A DNA stretch of 64,000 nucleotides from Bradyrhizobium sp. SRL28 (GCF_018596315.1 NZ_JAHEAG010000009.1:62001-126000), one strand, 5' to 3'. Shown: positions 1 through 9,416, counted from the first letter of the stretch. Notes: generated by a model not told the origin, from the sequence alone. Program-made: numbers and translations.

Positions 1-942
1 CCCGCCAAACTCGATCCGAACACCGCGAGCTGGATGGCCAACAAACTCCAATCGGCGATGCCGGGCGCCTTGCTCGGAACGGATCAGCTCATCGCCTATC
101 TGCTACATCATTTCTATTTTCTCTATAGTTCGCTCATTCTGTTCAGCGCAGCCGAGCTCATCACTGGACTGCTCCTGATCACCGGCCTGCTCACCCGGGC
201 AGCGGCTTTGGTCTCAATCGGCCTCTCCGTGATGCTGATGCTGATGTTCGGATGGCAGGGTGCAACCTGCATAGACGAATGGACAATGGCGGCCTGCAAT
301 TCGGCGATCGGCGCCACGTTGATGCTTGGCGGCAGCGGCGCCTTCTCGCTCGACAACGCGCTGCTGGCACGCAGGCCTGCGCTCGCCGGCCGGCCGTGGT
401 TTCGGTGGATGTCTGGAGCCTTGCCGCTTCCGATGCGGAGTGAGTCGTTCCAGAGAATCGCGGTCGCGGCGCTTGCTGCGACTGTCATTTTCAGTGTTGC
501 CACCTACGATTACCTTCGCGGCTCGGTGGTCACTCCGTTTCATGGTGGACCGGTTAGTCCGAGCAAGCATCACCTTAGTCTAACGGACGGTGTCCTGCTC
601 CCGAACGGTGCCGTGCGCTTCCACGCCTATCTCGATGGCGGCACGCCGGCAGCGCCTTCCAATGTGATGACTGCAGTCCTGACGTCCATTGATGGCTCTG
701 CGCTCGAGCAATGGGATGGAACCACGTTGAGCCACCTGCCGGCTTCGGCAATCGCCAACGAGTTCGCCTACAATCGCTTTGCATCGGGTCCGTTCGGGCT
801 TCGCGCGCAGATGGGTGCCATGGCGACGATCACGCTACCCGCCGCGAACGTTTCGGACACTGGCAACCTCTCTCGCGCCGCGACGTTGCAGTTGCGCACC
901 GTCAACGGCAACGTATTCAACGTCAGGATCAGAACGGAATAG
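1..942 (+). CDS. Thiosulfate:quinone oxidoreductase, fused DoxD/DoxA-type (5' partial)
   Basis: Membrane-bound thiosulfate:quinone oxidoreductase small-subunit type, which would pass electrons from thiosulfate to the quinone pool. The N-terminal half carries hydrophobic helices of the DoxD kind (helices near residues 35-65, 67-85 and 95-115 of the visible part). After a further helix near residue 155 comes a periplasmic DoxA-like beta domain ending in LRTVNGNVFNVRIRTE. The frame is open to base 1 and the first ATG (34) falls inside conserved sequence, so the true start lies outside the window. Family assignment is from the pattern of helices plus the DoxA tail. It fits the sulfur-oxidising genes nearby (SorAB, SoxCD). 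Confidence 0.75.
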   Translation, partial: PAKLDPNTASWMANKLQSAMPGALLGTDQLIAYLLHHFYFLYSSLILFSAAELITGLLLITGLLTRAAALVSIGLSVMLMLMFGWQGATCIDEWTMAACNSAIGATLMLGGSGAFSLDNALLARRPALAGRPWFRWMSGALPLPMRSESFQRIAVAALAATVIFSVATYDYLRGSVVTPFHGGPVSPSKHHLSLTDGVLLPNGAVRFHAYLDGGTPAAPSNVMTAVLTSIDGSALEQWDGTTLSHLPASAIANEFAYNRFASGPFGLRAQMGAMATITLPAANVSDTGNLSRAATLQLRTVNGNVFNVRIRTE

Positions 943-1017
943 AGCGAAAGAAAGTGAGGCATGTTGCGTTCACTTTTGGAACAGCCACTCGTCCAAATCG
1001 AATCAGGAACAGTCACA

Positions 1018-1327
1018 TGGCCATGCTTGAATGGAACACTCATCGTCAGCAGCTCAATGTCTGGATTGGCGAATTACCAAGCTTAACCCCGACACGGTCA
1101 AGGGCTATCAAGCCCTGACCGCCGCTGGTCACAACACAAATCTGCTCGGGCCGAAGACCCGTGAACTGATCTCGCTCGCGGTCGCCGTCACCGTCCGGTG
1201 CGACGGCTGTATCGCCGTGCACGCCGAAGCGGCGGCGCGTCACGGCGCTTCGCGGGTAGCGATCGCTGAGGTGCTCGGTGTTGCGACCACCGTCAATGCC
1301 GGTGCAGCCCTTGTCTATTCCAGCTGG
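1018..1327 (+). pseudogene. AhpD/carboxymuconolactone decarboxylase-like protein, frameshifted and truncated
   Basis: Decayed copy of the gene intact at 58255-58641. The first about 18 codons (MAMLEWNTHRQQL...) are in one frame. Near 1070 the homology jumps to the next frame and continues as LNPDTVKGYQALTAAG, then through RCDGCIAVHAEAAARHG with the CxxC active site, to GAALVYS at about 1320, after which similarity stops. The intact paralogue has about 20 more residues. The open frame running on to 1552 is therefore chance extension. The likely ancestral function is peroxide or peroxiredoxin-linked reduction by a CxxC disulfide enzyme. Loss of the correct start frame makes a working product unlikely. 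Confidence 0.8.
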
Positions 1328-1484
1328 ACGCCCATGAGCAGGTCGCCGCTGCGCCATGATCCTCCGCGGCCATTGGCTCGTCCCCATTCTGGGAGGGTCG
1401 TGAAGCTTCGCGCGCATGCTGAAGTTTGCATCGACCGCACAGGCGCCGGAACTTGGGCACGTCTGTCGAACCAGCTCCCGTTGT

Positions 1485-2855
1485 TCAGGAAAGGGTCGAC
1501 GCATACGGACATGCAATTTCGACCACGCACCCAGACCCTGGAAGGATCGTGAATCGGAAGCCGTGCAACTTTACAATGGCGGCCACCAGGTTAAGGCCGA
1601 GACCCAGGCCTGGCGTGTGTTTTACTCTATCCGACCGGTAGAAACGCCTTAGGACCGCGTCACGCTCCCGTTCGCTGATGCCGAGACCGGTATCCCTCAC
1701 GCGCATGATATTCTCGCCTTTGCTGCGAAATAATTCGATCTCAACCTGCCCACCGGCGGGCGTAAACTTTATGGCGTTGTCGACGAGATTGGCCACCGCC
1801 TCGATAAGCAAGTCCCGGTCACCATGAGCGCTTAATTCATCAGCTGACTGGATCAGAAGGGCGACACCTTTGTCTTCCGCTATCGGCTCGTACATGTCGA
1901 CCACTTCGCGTGTGATTTCCGCCAACGCGACCGTGCCGAAGCCGGCCGACCGCTGACTTCTCTCGATTTCCGCAAGCCGCAGAATGGCGGTAATGATTGA
2001 ATGCGACTGATCTAATGACCCTAGCGTTTTGTCTGCGGCCGTCTGCAGTTGCTCCAATGTGGTGGCGTTGGCGCGACCGCGCTCGAGCGTCAATTGTGCA
2101 CGCGTAAGTGGCGTGCGAAGGTCATGCGCGATGTCATTGCCGAGGCCCGCAAGGGCGTGGATGAGAGTTTCCATCTCGTCGAGCATACCATTTACTATCA
2201 TGGCAAATTTGGAGAACGGATCGTCGGTGTTCCGATGCGGGAGTCGTTCACGCAAATTGCCGGCGACAATGCGCTGTACCCGCTCGTTGACTTCAACGAT
2301 TCGCCTGCGGGCGCGAGCGTTCATCGCTACGCCGACCGCAAAGCAGAGAAGTACCGTCGAAAGCAGACCAAGCGCGAGCGCCCCTCCGACGACGTGCGCG
2401 ATCTCCGCGACATCGTCGACGTTTCGTCCGATCACAAGCGTGTCGCCGTTTGGCAACCTTCGTGCGATCAGGCGGACAGCTTGTCCCTTCTGCCCGCTTT
2501 CGTCGGCTCGGTCGATCACAGCTTCCTGTACCGCGTTGTCGGCCATAAGATTTGGCGGCAGGTGTTCCAGATTGCCCGCGATCCTCCGGTCATCTGGCCC
2601 AAACAACCCCCCGAGCCTAAGGCGGCCCGGATCCTGCTTGAGATAGTCATCGATCGCGTCGAGCCTGCGCTCCGGCGACAAGCGCGCGAAGAAGTCGATT
2701 TGCGAGGCGATCACACGATCGGATCGCATCGTCAGGTCATCCCGTGTTTTCCAGTAGACGAAGCCGAGCAGCGCAACGAGAAAGGCCGCAAACGTCATGG
2801 CCACCACTGCCGTCCACCACAGCGTTGTCGAGCGCATGAACTCGGGAAGTTGCAT
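1485..2855 (-). CDS. HAMP-containing sensor histidine kinase
   Basis: Inner-membrane two-component sensor. Residues 12-35 and 154-178 form two membrane helices around a periplasmic domain of about 115 residues; then HAMP, a HisKA H-box HDLRTPLTR with His244, and a HATPase domain with N box NLVDNAIKF and G box GLGLGLNLV. Start chosen at 2855 (MQLPEF), because the 30 codons upstream have no membrane or family character; the SD there is weak. It is about 456 residues, normal for the class. A clear paralogue lies at 25657-27039 and the N-terminal remnant of a third at about 27905-28006. No regulator is adjacent in the operon sense; the OmpR-type regulator at 28051-28770 is a candidate partner by family. 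Confidence 0.88.
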   Translation of the reverse strand: MQLPEFMRSTTLWWTAVVAMTFAAFLVALLGFVYWKTRDDLTMRSDRVIASQIDFFARLSPERRLDAIDDYLKQDPGRLRLGGLFGPDDRRIAGNLEHLPPNLMADNAVQEAVIDRADESGQKGQAVRLIARRLPNGDTLVIGRNVDDVAEIAHVVGGALALGLLSTVLLCFAVGVAMNARARRRIVEVNERVQRIVAGNLRERLPHRNTDDPFSKFAMIVNGMLDEMETLIHALAGLGNDIAHDLRTPLTRAQLTLERGRANATTLEQLQTAADKTLGSLDQSHSIITAILRLAEIERSQRSAGFGTVALAEITREVVDMYEPIAEDKGVALLIQSADELSAHGDRDLLIEAVANLVDNAIKFTPAGGQVEIELFRSKGENIMRVRDTGLGISERERDAVLRRFYRSDRVKHTPGLGLGLNLVAAIVKLHGFRFTILPGSGCVVEIACPYASTLS

Positions 2856-3054
2856 AGAAAGTTTACCCCGTGAGCTCCAGTTTTCTGCCGACCCTGGGAC
2901 GTGCTTGGAAGGCCTGGAATAAGGGAGCAATGACTTCGTCAACACCGCTTCGCCCTGCCGCTTTCGCCTACCCTGCGGCAGCCTGGTCCAGCTGCAAATG
3001 CAAGCCTAGTCCGTTCAAGTGGGGCGGTTCGATCCTACGGTGGTTGTTTGTAAA

Positions 3055-3095
3055 GTCGTGTAGGTTTGGGTCGCCCTATACCTTTGTTTGCTATC
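3055..3095 (-). promoter_or_regulatory. Conserved promoter-like element, copy 1 (TATAGGG type)
   Basis: About 40 bp here matches 5425-5465 in blocks: GTCGT, GGTTTGG, CCCTATAC and GTTTG occur at identical spacing on the plus strand. Genes on both sides are minus-strand, so the working orientation is probably minus (CAAAC, then GTATAGGG, then CCAAACC). It lies 200 bp upstream of the kinase start at 2855. The factor is unknown; the FixJ-type regulator encoded at 5528-6187 is one candidate. Confidence 0.5.
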
Positions 3096-3172
3096 AAGAC
3101 GACACCCTCCTGATGCCCTGCTGACGTCGACAAGGCCAGCGGAAGCGTCGTACTCAGGCAGGGCTCAGGATC

Positions 3173-3562
3173 TCATTTTCCCGCGTCGTCTCGACGTTCG
3201 CTCAGGGCAATTTCGATGCAGTTGATCAAGACGGATCCTGCGAAGGGCTTGGCCAGGAAGGAAACAGCTCCGGCCTTCAGCGCTTGCGTGCGGACGCTCT
3301 CTTCGGGAAAAGCCGTTATAAAGATAAATGGTGCATTGTAACCGTGGGCGCGCATGTGCGCCAGAAGGTCCAAGCCGCTCATGGCCGGCATCTGGACGTC
3401 CGCAATGACACAAGCCGAGTCGTTCAGGCAGCTCGACTGCAAGAACTCCTCAGCCGAGGCAAATGTCTGGACCCGATATCCATGCGAACTTAGAAGATTG
3501 TCGGTTGCGACGCGGACGGAAGCGTCGTCATCAACGACCGAAATTAACGAAAGCATGGACAA
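3173..3562 (-). CDS. Single-domain response regulator (FixJ-type receiver without output domain)
   Basis: A 129-residue protein that is only a receiver domain: acidic pocket DDD at 11-13, phosphoacceptor Asp55 in CVIADVQMPA, Thr near 83 (FITAF) and Lys near 105 (AKPF). The sequence resembles the receiver of FixJ/NarL-type regulators, but it stops where the linker and LuxR-type helix-turn-helix would begin. Such proteins usually act by protein contact or as phosphate sinks. It lies between the kinase at 1485 and the sorAB genes, all on the minus strand but with large gaps, so it is probably transcribed alone. The multi-PAS kinase at 6184-8922 is a possible phosphodonor (inference). Confidence 0.85.
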   Translation of the reverse strand: MSMLSLISVVDDDASVRVATDNLLSSHGYRVQTFASAEEFLQSSCLNDSACVIADVQMPAMSGLDLLAHMRAHGYNAPFIFITAFPEESVRTQALKAGAVSFLAKPFAGSVLINCIEIALSERRDDAGK

Positions 3563-3724
3563 GGCAAGACTTCCTGAGGCGGGAGCAAGGGCGCTCGCAT
3601 TAGCACCGCCTCTGCCAAAAGTGGGCCGTCAATCAGGTTTGTGAAGTCATACTTAGGTTTACACACCAAGGACTTGATGCGCAAACACGAACCCGTGTGC
3701 CTGTTAAACGAGGTGGGGCCTGGT

Positions 3725-4057
3725 TTATTTCGCGCCCTTGAGCGTAGTCAAATACTCAACGATCGTCCCAACATCCTCCGGAGCTATCGGAGCCTTATAG
3801 TTATTGATCATCTTGTTCACTTCCGCGGTCCAGGCCTGCTTGGACAATGACGGTTGATTCAGCACCATGTCAGCCGAGTGGCAGGCGAGACAATTGTTAT
3901 TTATCGCATCCGAACCGGAACCGTCAGGGAACATCTTGTCGCTGTCCGGCAGGTCGATCTTCACCGATTTCAGCTCGACTGGTGTAACGGCGCGCGCGAC
4001 GAGAGGTGTTGACGCGATGCTCAAGAGAACGGCCAGCGACAGCAAGTTGCGAAACAT
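3725..4057 (-). CDS. sorB: Sulfite dehydrogenase cytochrome c subunit
   Basis: Periplasmic monohaem c-type cytochrome that takes electrons from SorA. The start at 4057 (MFRNLLSLAVLL) gives a Sec signal peptide cleaved near ARA; the longer frame to 4156 runs into sorA and adds no recognisable sequence. The haem motif is CLACH, and the C-terminal helix has EVNKMINNYKAPIAPEDVG. About 110 residues, as expected for SorB. It follows sorA by 13 bp on the same strand, so the two form an operon. A fragment of a second SorB-like C-terminus survives at 16084-16189. Confidence 0.85.
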   Translation of the reverse strand: MFRNLLSLAVLLSIASTPLVARAVTPVELKSVKIDLPDSDKMFPDGSGSDAINNNCLACHSADMVLNQPSLSKQAWTAEVNKMINNYKAPIAPEDVGTIVEYLTTLKGAK

Positions 4058-4070
4058 CGTGAACACTCCG

Positions 4071-5306
4071 TCAAACTGCCATGATATCGGTGGATTCGAT
4101 GACATTGCGCATGAATCCGGCCGGATTCCAACTTGGCGTGTCTGGTTGCGCGACACCGTTGCTATTCGTGCAGCGGATCAGCACGCTGTATTCACCGGGG
4201 GTTGGCAGTGTTATGTGCGTCTGCCACTGCCGAAATCCATATTTGCCTTCGTCCTTCCCCAGTTGAGCCTGATGCCAGCTTTGGCCGCGGTCGATCGAGA
4301 AATCGACGCTTGCCACGCCGCAATCGCCCCCGAAAGCAATGCCGCGCAAGAAAGAGGGTGCACCAGCGTTTACCTTACTGCCGGACGCAACATTCGTGAC
4401 GAAGGATCTCGGCACCATTCGGTTGATCGGAATCATCTTCACGCCTGTTTCACCCGGCTTAATACTCGCATGCTGCGTGTCGGGAATCGTGTAGGCAACT
4501 TTTGTCCAGTAATTGGTGTCTGGTTGGTCCAGCACCTCGATATCGTTCAGCATCTTGACCCAATAGGTCGCATACCAGCCCGGCACGACCAGCCGCAGGG
4601 GAAATCCGTTCACCAGGGGGAGTTGCTCGCCGTTCATGGCGTAGGCGATCATTACCTCGCCGTCGCGCGCGTGGTCGATGTCCAGCGACTTCATGAAATG
4701 CGGCGCATCTGCCACAACGGGCTCATCCAGTCCTTTGAATCGCACCTGCACGGCGCCGGGCTTCACGCCGGCCTTATCCAGCACGTCCTTGAGGCGGACC
4801 CCGGTCCAGAGCGCATTACCCATGGCGCCATTCGCCCATTCCCCGCCGGACACGCGGGGCTGGAAAAAGCCTCGCGAGTTGCCGGAACATTGGTTCACCG
4901 CGGACAACTGAACGCTCGGCAATCCGTGAAGGATATCATTCAACGACAGCGACAACGTCTTGTTCACATGGCCGCGCACGGACAGGCTGAACTTGTCAAT
5001 GTCAATCTCGGTCGGAATGAGCGCCCAGTGCCAGCGTACGTAAAACTGATCGTTGGGGGTGAAGACGCCTTTGTCGAAAACCTCAAACGGGGTTTCCAGA
5101 AGCGGCGGACGGGTCCGCTGCAGGATCATCGGTCCCTTCTGCGGAAAGGTGGTCGTGATCTCGCGCGCTCCGGGACCACCCGGCAGCGGAAGATCAACCA
5201 TTCTTTGCGCCCATGCCGGCTTTGTGAGAGCCGCCCCTGTTGCCCCTACCACGGCAAGAAGTCGCCGCCGCGTCACCATGCTACGAAAAGCGCCGTTCTC
5301 CGCCAT
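4071..5306 (-). CDS. sorA: Sulfite dehydrogenase molybdopterin subunit (sulfite:cytochrome c oxidoreductase)
   Basis: Oxidises sulfite to sulfate in the periplasm with a Moco centre. The Tat signal TRRRLLAVVG lies near residues 12-21, with cleavage after AWA. The oxidoreductase molybdopterin domain carries the Mo-ligand Cys140 in AVNQCSGNSRG, followed by the dimerisation Mo-co domain in the C-terminal third. It is 411 residues, close to Starkeya-type SorA. Start at 5306 has a good SD (GGGAGG, 5 nt before ATG). sorB follows directly. A conserved promoter-like element (5425-5465) lies about 120 bp upstream. Two more members of this superfamily occur in the window (16697-17800 and 47702-48991). 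Confidence 0.9.
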   Translation of the reverse strand: MAENGAFRSMVTRRRLLAVVGATGAALTKPAWAQRMVDLPLPGGPGAREITTTFPQKGPMILQRTRPPLLETPFEVFDKGVFTPNDQFYVRWHWALIPTEIDIDKFSLSVRGHVNKTLSLSLNDILHGLPSVQLSAVNQCSGNSRGFFQPRVSGGEWANGAMGNALWTGVRLKDVLDKAGVKPGAVQVRFKGLDEPVVADAPHFMKSLDIDHARDGEVMIAYAMNGEQLPLVNGFPLRLVVPGWYATYWVKMLNDIEVLDQPDTNYWTKVAYTIPDTQHASIKPGETGVKMIPINRMVPRSFVTNVASGSKVNAGAPSFLRGIAFGGDCGVASVDFSIDRGQSWHQAQLGKDEGKYGFRQWQTHITLPTPGEYSVLIRCTNSNGVAQPDTPSWNPAGFMRNVIESTDIMAV

Positions 5307-5424
5307 TCAAGCCTCCCTGACTGTCCGCTTTGGCCGCTGGCACGGCCCATCGCCGGCTCAGCACCCCATGCGAGGCTAGTTTGGTCAGGGGCGAACGGCT
5401 TGACCTACAAAGATTGATTCGAAC

Positions 5425-5465
5425 GTCGTAATGGTTTGGACTACCCTATACTTCTGTTTGACCAT
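5425..5465 (-). promoter_or_regulatory. Conserved promoter-like element, copy 2 (TATAGGG type)
   Basis: Second copy of the element at 3055-3095; see the shared blocks there. On the minus strand it places GTATAGGGTA about 135 bp upstream of the sorA start, with no other gene between. Likely drives sorAB. The element lies just downstream of the FixJ-type regulator gene, consistent with local control, which is inference. Confidence 0.5.
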
Positions 5466-5527
5466 AGGGCTCGTTGCAGACGCGCTCGCTTCTCCAAGTT
5501 GTCTCGCCCGATGGCTCCAAAAACGGC

Positions 5528-6187
5528 CTAGGGCTTGATGCGACCAACCCCGAGCGTTTCGGCCTTTCTTAGCAAATCGGCCAGTGACCTCGCTCCCATC
5601 TTCTTCATAATGCGTCCCCGATGGATCTTCACGGTAATCTCGGCCAGCCCGAGTTCGGCGGCTATCTGTTTATTCAAGCGTCCGGACGAAACCCAAGCCA
5701 GAACCTCCCGCTCGCGGGGAGTCAGAGTCTCAAGATGCGCTTGCAAATCCGCGACGATCTTGTCGGCTTCGCGCCGCTTCCGATCCCGTTCGATCGCCGT
5801 CACCACCGCGTCCAGCATGTCCTGGTCCCGAAACGGCTTGGTCAGGAAATCGACCGCTCCACCCTTCATAGCCCGGACGGACATCGGAATGTCGCCATGA
5901 CCGGTCATAAAGATGATTGGAATGTGGATGTTCGCCTTGGCTAGTTCGGTTTGAAAGTCCAATCCGCTCAATCCGGGCAACCTAATGTCAAGGACCAGGC
6001 AGCTGGCGACGTCCGGAAGCTTGCTATCCAGCATTTCGGCCGCCGAAGCGAACACCTCAACCTTCAAGCCTATCGATTCAAAGAGATTGGTCAGCGCCCT
6101 GCGCACCGATGCGTCGTCGTCGATAACAAGGACGATCGACTCCTTGGCGCTAGCGGATCCACGCGATGATTTTGGACGCTCGGTCAC
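5528..6187 (-). CDS. FixJ/NarL-type LuxR response regulator
   Basis: DNA-binding two-component regulator of 219 residues. The receiver (about 18-135) has acidic pocket DDD at 23-25, phosphoacceptor Asp67 in CLVLDIRLPG, and TKPF. The C-terminal LuxR-type helix-turn-helix (about 150-212) carries LTPREREVL and NKQIAAELGLAEITVKIHR. Its start overlaps the kinase gene stop by 4 bp (ATGA-type), so it is translationally coupled to and almost certainly phosphorylated by that kinase. Candidate targets are the recurrent promoter elements near 3.1, 5.4, 9.4, 34.9 and 62.6 kb, but nothing in the sequence proves this. Confidence 0.92.
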   Translation of the reverse strand: MTERPKSSRGSASAKESIVLVIDDDASVRRALTNLFESIGLKVEVFASAAEMLDSKLPDVASCLVLDIRLPGLSGLDFQTELAKANIHIPIIFMTGHGDIPMSVRAMKGGAVDFLTKPFRDQDMLDAVVTAIERDRKRREADKIVADLQAHLETLTPREREVLAWVSSGRLNKQIAAELGLAEITVKIHRGRIMKKMGARSLADLLRKAETLGVGRIKP

Positions 6188-8922
6188 AGCGCATCCTCCT
6201 GATGCAAGGGCAGAACGAATTGAAAGGTTGCACCCGGCCCCTCATTGCAACAGGCTGACAGCCGTCCCCCGTGAGCTTCCACGATCGAACGACAGATCGA
6301 GAGCCCCATACCCAGGCCGCTGGACTTGGTCGTGAAGAAGGCGTTGAAGAGCCGGCTTGCATTTTCGGCGGAGATCCCGACGCCGCAATCCGTTACACTT
6401 ACGAACACTCGGCGTGTCTCGTCCTGGCCCGATCGGATCACAAGCTCGCGCGGCCGATCCCTGACCGGCTCCATTGCCTCAATGCCGTTCATCATCAGGT
6501 TGATAATTACCTGCTGCAGCTGGACCCTATCGCCAAGGATCACGGGTAGAGTCGGCGCCAACTCCTTGCGCAATGATACGCTGTGGTTGCTCAGCTCACG
6601 CTGCACCAGCGTGATGACCTCCTTGACGACACTGTTGAGGTCGAGCGACACCTTCTCAATGTCAGTCTTTTTCGCGAGCGCCCGAACACGCCGAATCACC
6701 TCGCTTGCGCGGTTGCCGTCGTCAATCACCCATTCCGCCGAGCGGCGCGCGCCGGCCAGATTGGGCGTTTCGTGATCCAGCCAGCGCAGGCAGGCCTCGG
6801 CGTTAGCGATGACGGCGGCGAGCGGCTGGTTCACTTCGTGGGCAATGGACGTCGTCAGTTCGCCCAGCGTCGTCACGCGGGTTACATGTGCGAGTTCCGC
6901 CTGCGCGCTACGGAGCGCCTCCTCGGCGTGATCTGCTCGGATCGTCGCCGTAATATCCGTACCGGTGCCCCGATAGCCCAGGAAATTGCCGCTTGCGTCA
7001 AAAAATGGCTTGCCGCTTGACCGGACATAGACGGGCGATCCACTTGCGCTTACGGCGCGATATACGAAATCACGGAATGGTTGATGTGCGTCGTGCATCG
7101 CTCGATGCTGGCGCCATTTTTCGGGCTCCGAGTCGACATCGGCCGCAATATCCCAGCGAGCCAAGCCCGTTATGTGTGAAGGCACGATACCAATAGCACT
7201 GACGTGCTCCGATATGCGCGTGACCCGGTGGTCAGGCCCGGTTTCCCAGAGCCAGTCGGAGGCCGTTTCGGCATAATCGCGAAAACGCTGTTGGCTCTCG
7301 CGGAGCGCAACCTCAGTCTGCTTGAGGTCCTCGATATCGGTAGCTGAGCCATACCATTTGACAATGTTGCCCGCCTCGTCGCGCAGTGGCTCAGCTTCGA
7401 ACAAAAACCAGCGATACTCGCCATCGAAGCGCCGGAGCCGAGCTTCTAGCCCGCCTCGGGTCCCGGTCTCTCGTATTGCGGTCCACTTTTGCAACATGCC
7501 CTTCTTGTCGTCAGGATGAAAAGCGCGAGGCCAGCCAGTTTCGGCCTGGTCCAGTGACAGGCCGGTATAGTAGAGGGCCGGTTCATTAAGAAAGTCCGGG
7601 ATTCCTTCCGGTCCGGCGCGCCAGACCAGCGTCGGGATTGTATCGATGACCAGTCGAAGACGATCTTCGGATTTCTTTATTTCGTCAAAAGCCCTTTGCA
7701 GTTTCTCCTTTGCCTCGCATTGCTCGGTGACATCTACGTGCGTACCGATGAATTCGACCACGTCACCGTCGCTGTTCACGACAGGGTGTCCGACGGAATG
7801 TATGCGCTTTGTCGAGCCATCCGAAAGCGCTACACGAAAGTCAACTTCGAAGTCCGTCTTGTCTCGAATGGCCCGCGGCACCAGTTCAATAATCCGCCGC
7901 CTGTCCTCGGGAAAAACACGCTCCTCAAAGGGCTGGGTTGATACGGTGTCACCATCCGAATCGAGATCGAACAGGGGGTAAGCCTCGAGCGACCGATACA
8001 CGAACTCTCGACGGCGCACATCCCACGCCCAACTGCTTGTGTGACTCAAGCGCTGGGTTTCGGCCAGATAGGTCTCGCTTCGTCGCAGCTTCCGCTCCGC
8101 TTCCTTTGCATTCGTCACATCCGTTACCGCCCCAACAAACTTGATGCTCCCCGACGCATCTCTCTCAGCACGAGCTACGGCATGGACGTATTTCACCGAG
8201 CCATCAGGCATCGCCAACCGATACTCATGGTCGAAATCGATTCCCTTGCTCGACGCCTGCTGGACGATGTCTTGCACCGCAGCGCGATCGTCCGGATGGG
8301 TGCGCTGGAAAACAAACTGCAGGGTCGGTTTTGTCGCCCGATCGCATTGAAATATCCGGAATGTCTGCTCTGACCAGACAATTTCCCCGCTGGCGACATT
8401 CCATCCAAAGCTTCCGGTACGGCTCAATCTCTGCGCTTCGGTCAGATACATCTCGCTACGTAGCAGCGCGGCCTCAGTGCGCTTTTGACCTTCGACCGCA
8501 GCCTGCAGCTCATCGCTGGCACGTCGGAGATTTTCGGTTGCCTTTCTCTGCGCCGAAATTACGAGCGCAACAAAGAGCAATGCAACGCCAAACAGAATTA
8601 GACGGGGCAATTGCGGAGCCGCCACAGCAAACACATTTTGCTTCCAGGCAAACGTATTGATCGGCGGCACCAAATAATAGTGAAAAGCCAAAAGCGCGAG
8701 TGTGACCGCCAACAGCGCCGGTCCAAGACCGCCAAGCCATGCGACGACAATAATGGCGCAAAGCAGAATCAACAATGCAGTGGGCTCGGCATGCAGGCGG
8801 CTCATGAGTTCCGCAATGATGATCGCTGCGAGGACCGACAAGACCGCCATAGCGTAGGAAGCGATCCCATACGCCTTTTTCCACCCTTGACGGAGATCAG
8901 GTTTATTCATCTCCTTGCTCAT
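6184..8922 (-). CDS. Multi-PAS sensor histidine kinase with KdpD-like membrane domain
   Basis: 912-residue sensor. Residues 15-125 form four close membrane helices of the DUF4118/KdpD type. Four tandem PAS/PAC modules follow (about 150-265, 280-400, 405-530 and 540-665), each ending in a GxxxDIT- or DVT-like PAC signature. The kinase core has an FixL-like H-box, SIAHEVNQPLAAVIANAEA, and a HATPase domain with GLGMGLSICRSI. No PAS shows an obvious FixL haem-ligand pattern, so the signal is unknown; redox, light or a small ligand are possible. The stop overlaps the start of the FixJ-type regulator. Start at 8922 or the ATG 4 codons later; no strong SD decides. Confidence 0.88.
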   Translation of the reverse strand: MSKEMNKPDLRQGWKKAYGIASYAMAVLSVLAAIIIAELMSRLHAEPTALLILLCAIIVVAWLGGLGPALLAVTLALLAFHYYLVPPINTFAWKQNVFAVAAPQLPRLILFGVALLFVALVISAQRKATENLRRASDELQAAVEGQKRTEAALLRSEMYLTEAQRLSRTGSFGWNVASGEIVWSEQTFRIFQCDRATKPTLQFVFQRTHPDDRAAVQDIVQQASSKGIDFDHEYRLAMPDGSVKYVHAVARAERDASGSIKFVGAVTDVTNAKEAERKLRRSETYLAETQRLSHTSSWAWDVRRREFVYRSLEAYPLFDLDSDGDTVSTQPFEERVFPEDRRRIIELVPRAIRDKTDFEVDFRVALSDGSTKRIHSVGHPVVNSDGDVVEFIGTHVDVTEQCEAKEKLQRAFDEIKKSEDRLRLVIDTIPTLVWRAGPEGIPDFLNEPALYYTGLSLDQAETGWPRAFHPDDKKGMLQKWTAIRETGTRGGLEARLRRFDGEYRWFLFEAEPLRDEAGNIVKWYGSATDIEDLKQTEVALRESQQRFRDYAETASDWLWETGPDHRVTRISEHVSAIGIVPSHITGLARWDIAADVDSEPEKWRQHRAMHDAHQPFRDFVYRAVSASGSPVYVRSSGKPFFDASGNFLGYRGTGTDITATIRADHAEEALRSAQAELAHVTRVTTLGELTTSIAHEVNQPLAAVIANAEACLRWLDHETPNLAGARRSAEWVIDDGNRASEVIRRVRALAKKTDIEKVSLDLNSVVKEVITLVQRELSNHSVSLRKELAPTLPVILGDRVQLQQVIINLMMNGIEAMEPVRDRPRELVIRSGQDETRRVFVSVTDCGVGISAENASRLFNAFFTTKSSGLGMGLSICRSIVEAHGGRLSACCNEGPGATFQFVLPLHQEDAL

Positions 8923-8927
8923 CCCGA

Positions 8928-9131
8928 TTAAGGCGAGGAGACTTCGAACAGGCGCCGGCTAGCGAAAGCCGAAAGTCGTCTTCTGTGAAATTTCGATCGA
9001 CCGCGCGAAAGCCATCCAAGCAGCTTGATACTAAGCCGCGAGAAGGCAAAATCCAGCTGTGCCAGCGCAATACTGCCAAGGAAGAACGGCGCGGCTGAAT
9101 TCTGAAAATTCGTCGTCTGGTCACGGGTCAT
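8928..9131 (-). CDS. Possible small protein upstream of the PAS kinase
   Basis: A 67-codon frame (MTRDQTTNFQNSAAPFF...) ends 5 bp before the kinase start, on the same strand. I do not recognise it. It has no clear SD and no membrane segment or cysteine motif beyond one weakly hydrophobic stretch. Position favours a small co-transcribed gene or leader; lack of an SD argues against. Nothing else coding is evident in 8923-9410. Confidence 0.25.
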   Translation of the reverse strand: MTRDQTTNFQNSAAPFFLGSIALAQLDFAFSRLSIKLLGWLSRGRSKFHRRRLSAFASRRLFEVSSP

Positions 9132-9416
9132 CGCAGAGCGTCCCGGCCCCCGGTGAAGGCGATTAAAGCACTTTGGAGCAAACTCAGCAATTCTAACTTC
9201 GACGGCGCCACAAACCGGGCCCCCGAGGACCGGTCCCACGCCATTCACCGCAGCGCCATTTGCTCGCGGGGTTCATTCCGGCTACGTGATCGCGGCTGGA
9301 TCCGGATCTTAGGCTTCATCAGCATCCCCCTTCGCAGCCAACGTCCGGGAACATTGGGCAGGGCGACCATTGTAAACCTCAGTATAACCGCTCGATCCCT
9401 TTTTGATATCGGATGC

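Noticed and set aside
3867..5417. 516-codon open frame opposite sorA
   Set aside because: Antisense shadow of a strongly supported molybdoenzyme; no SD or domain signal.
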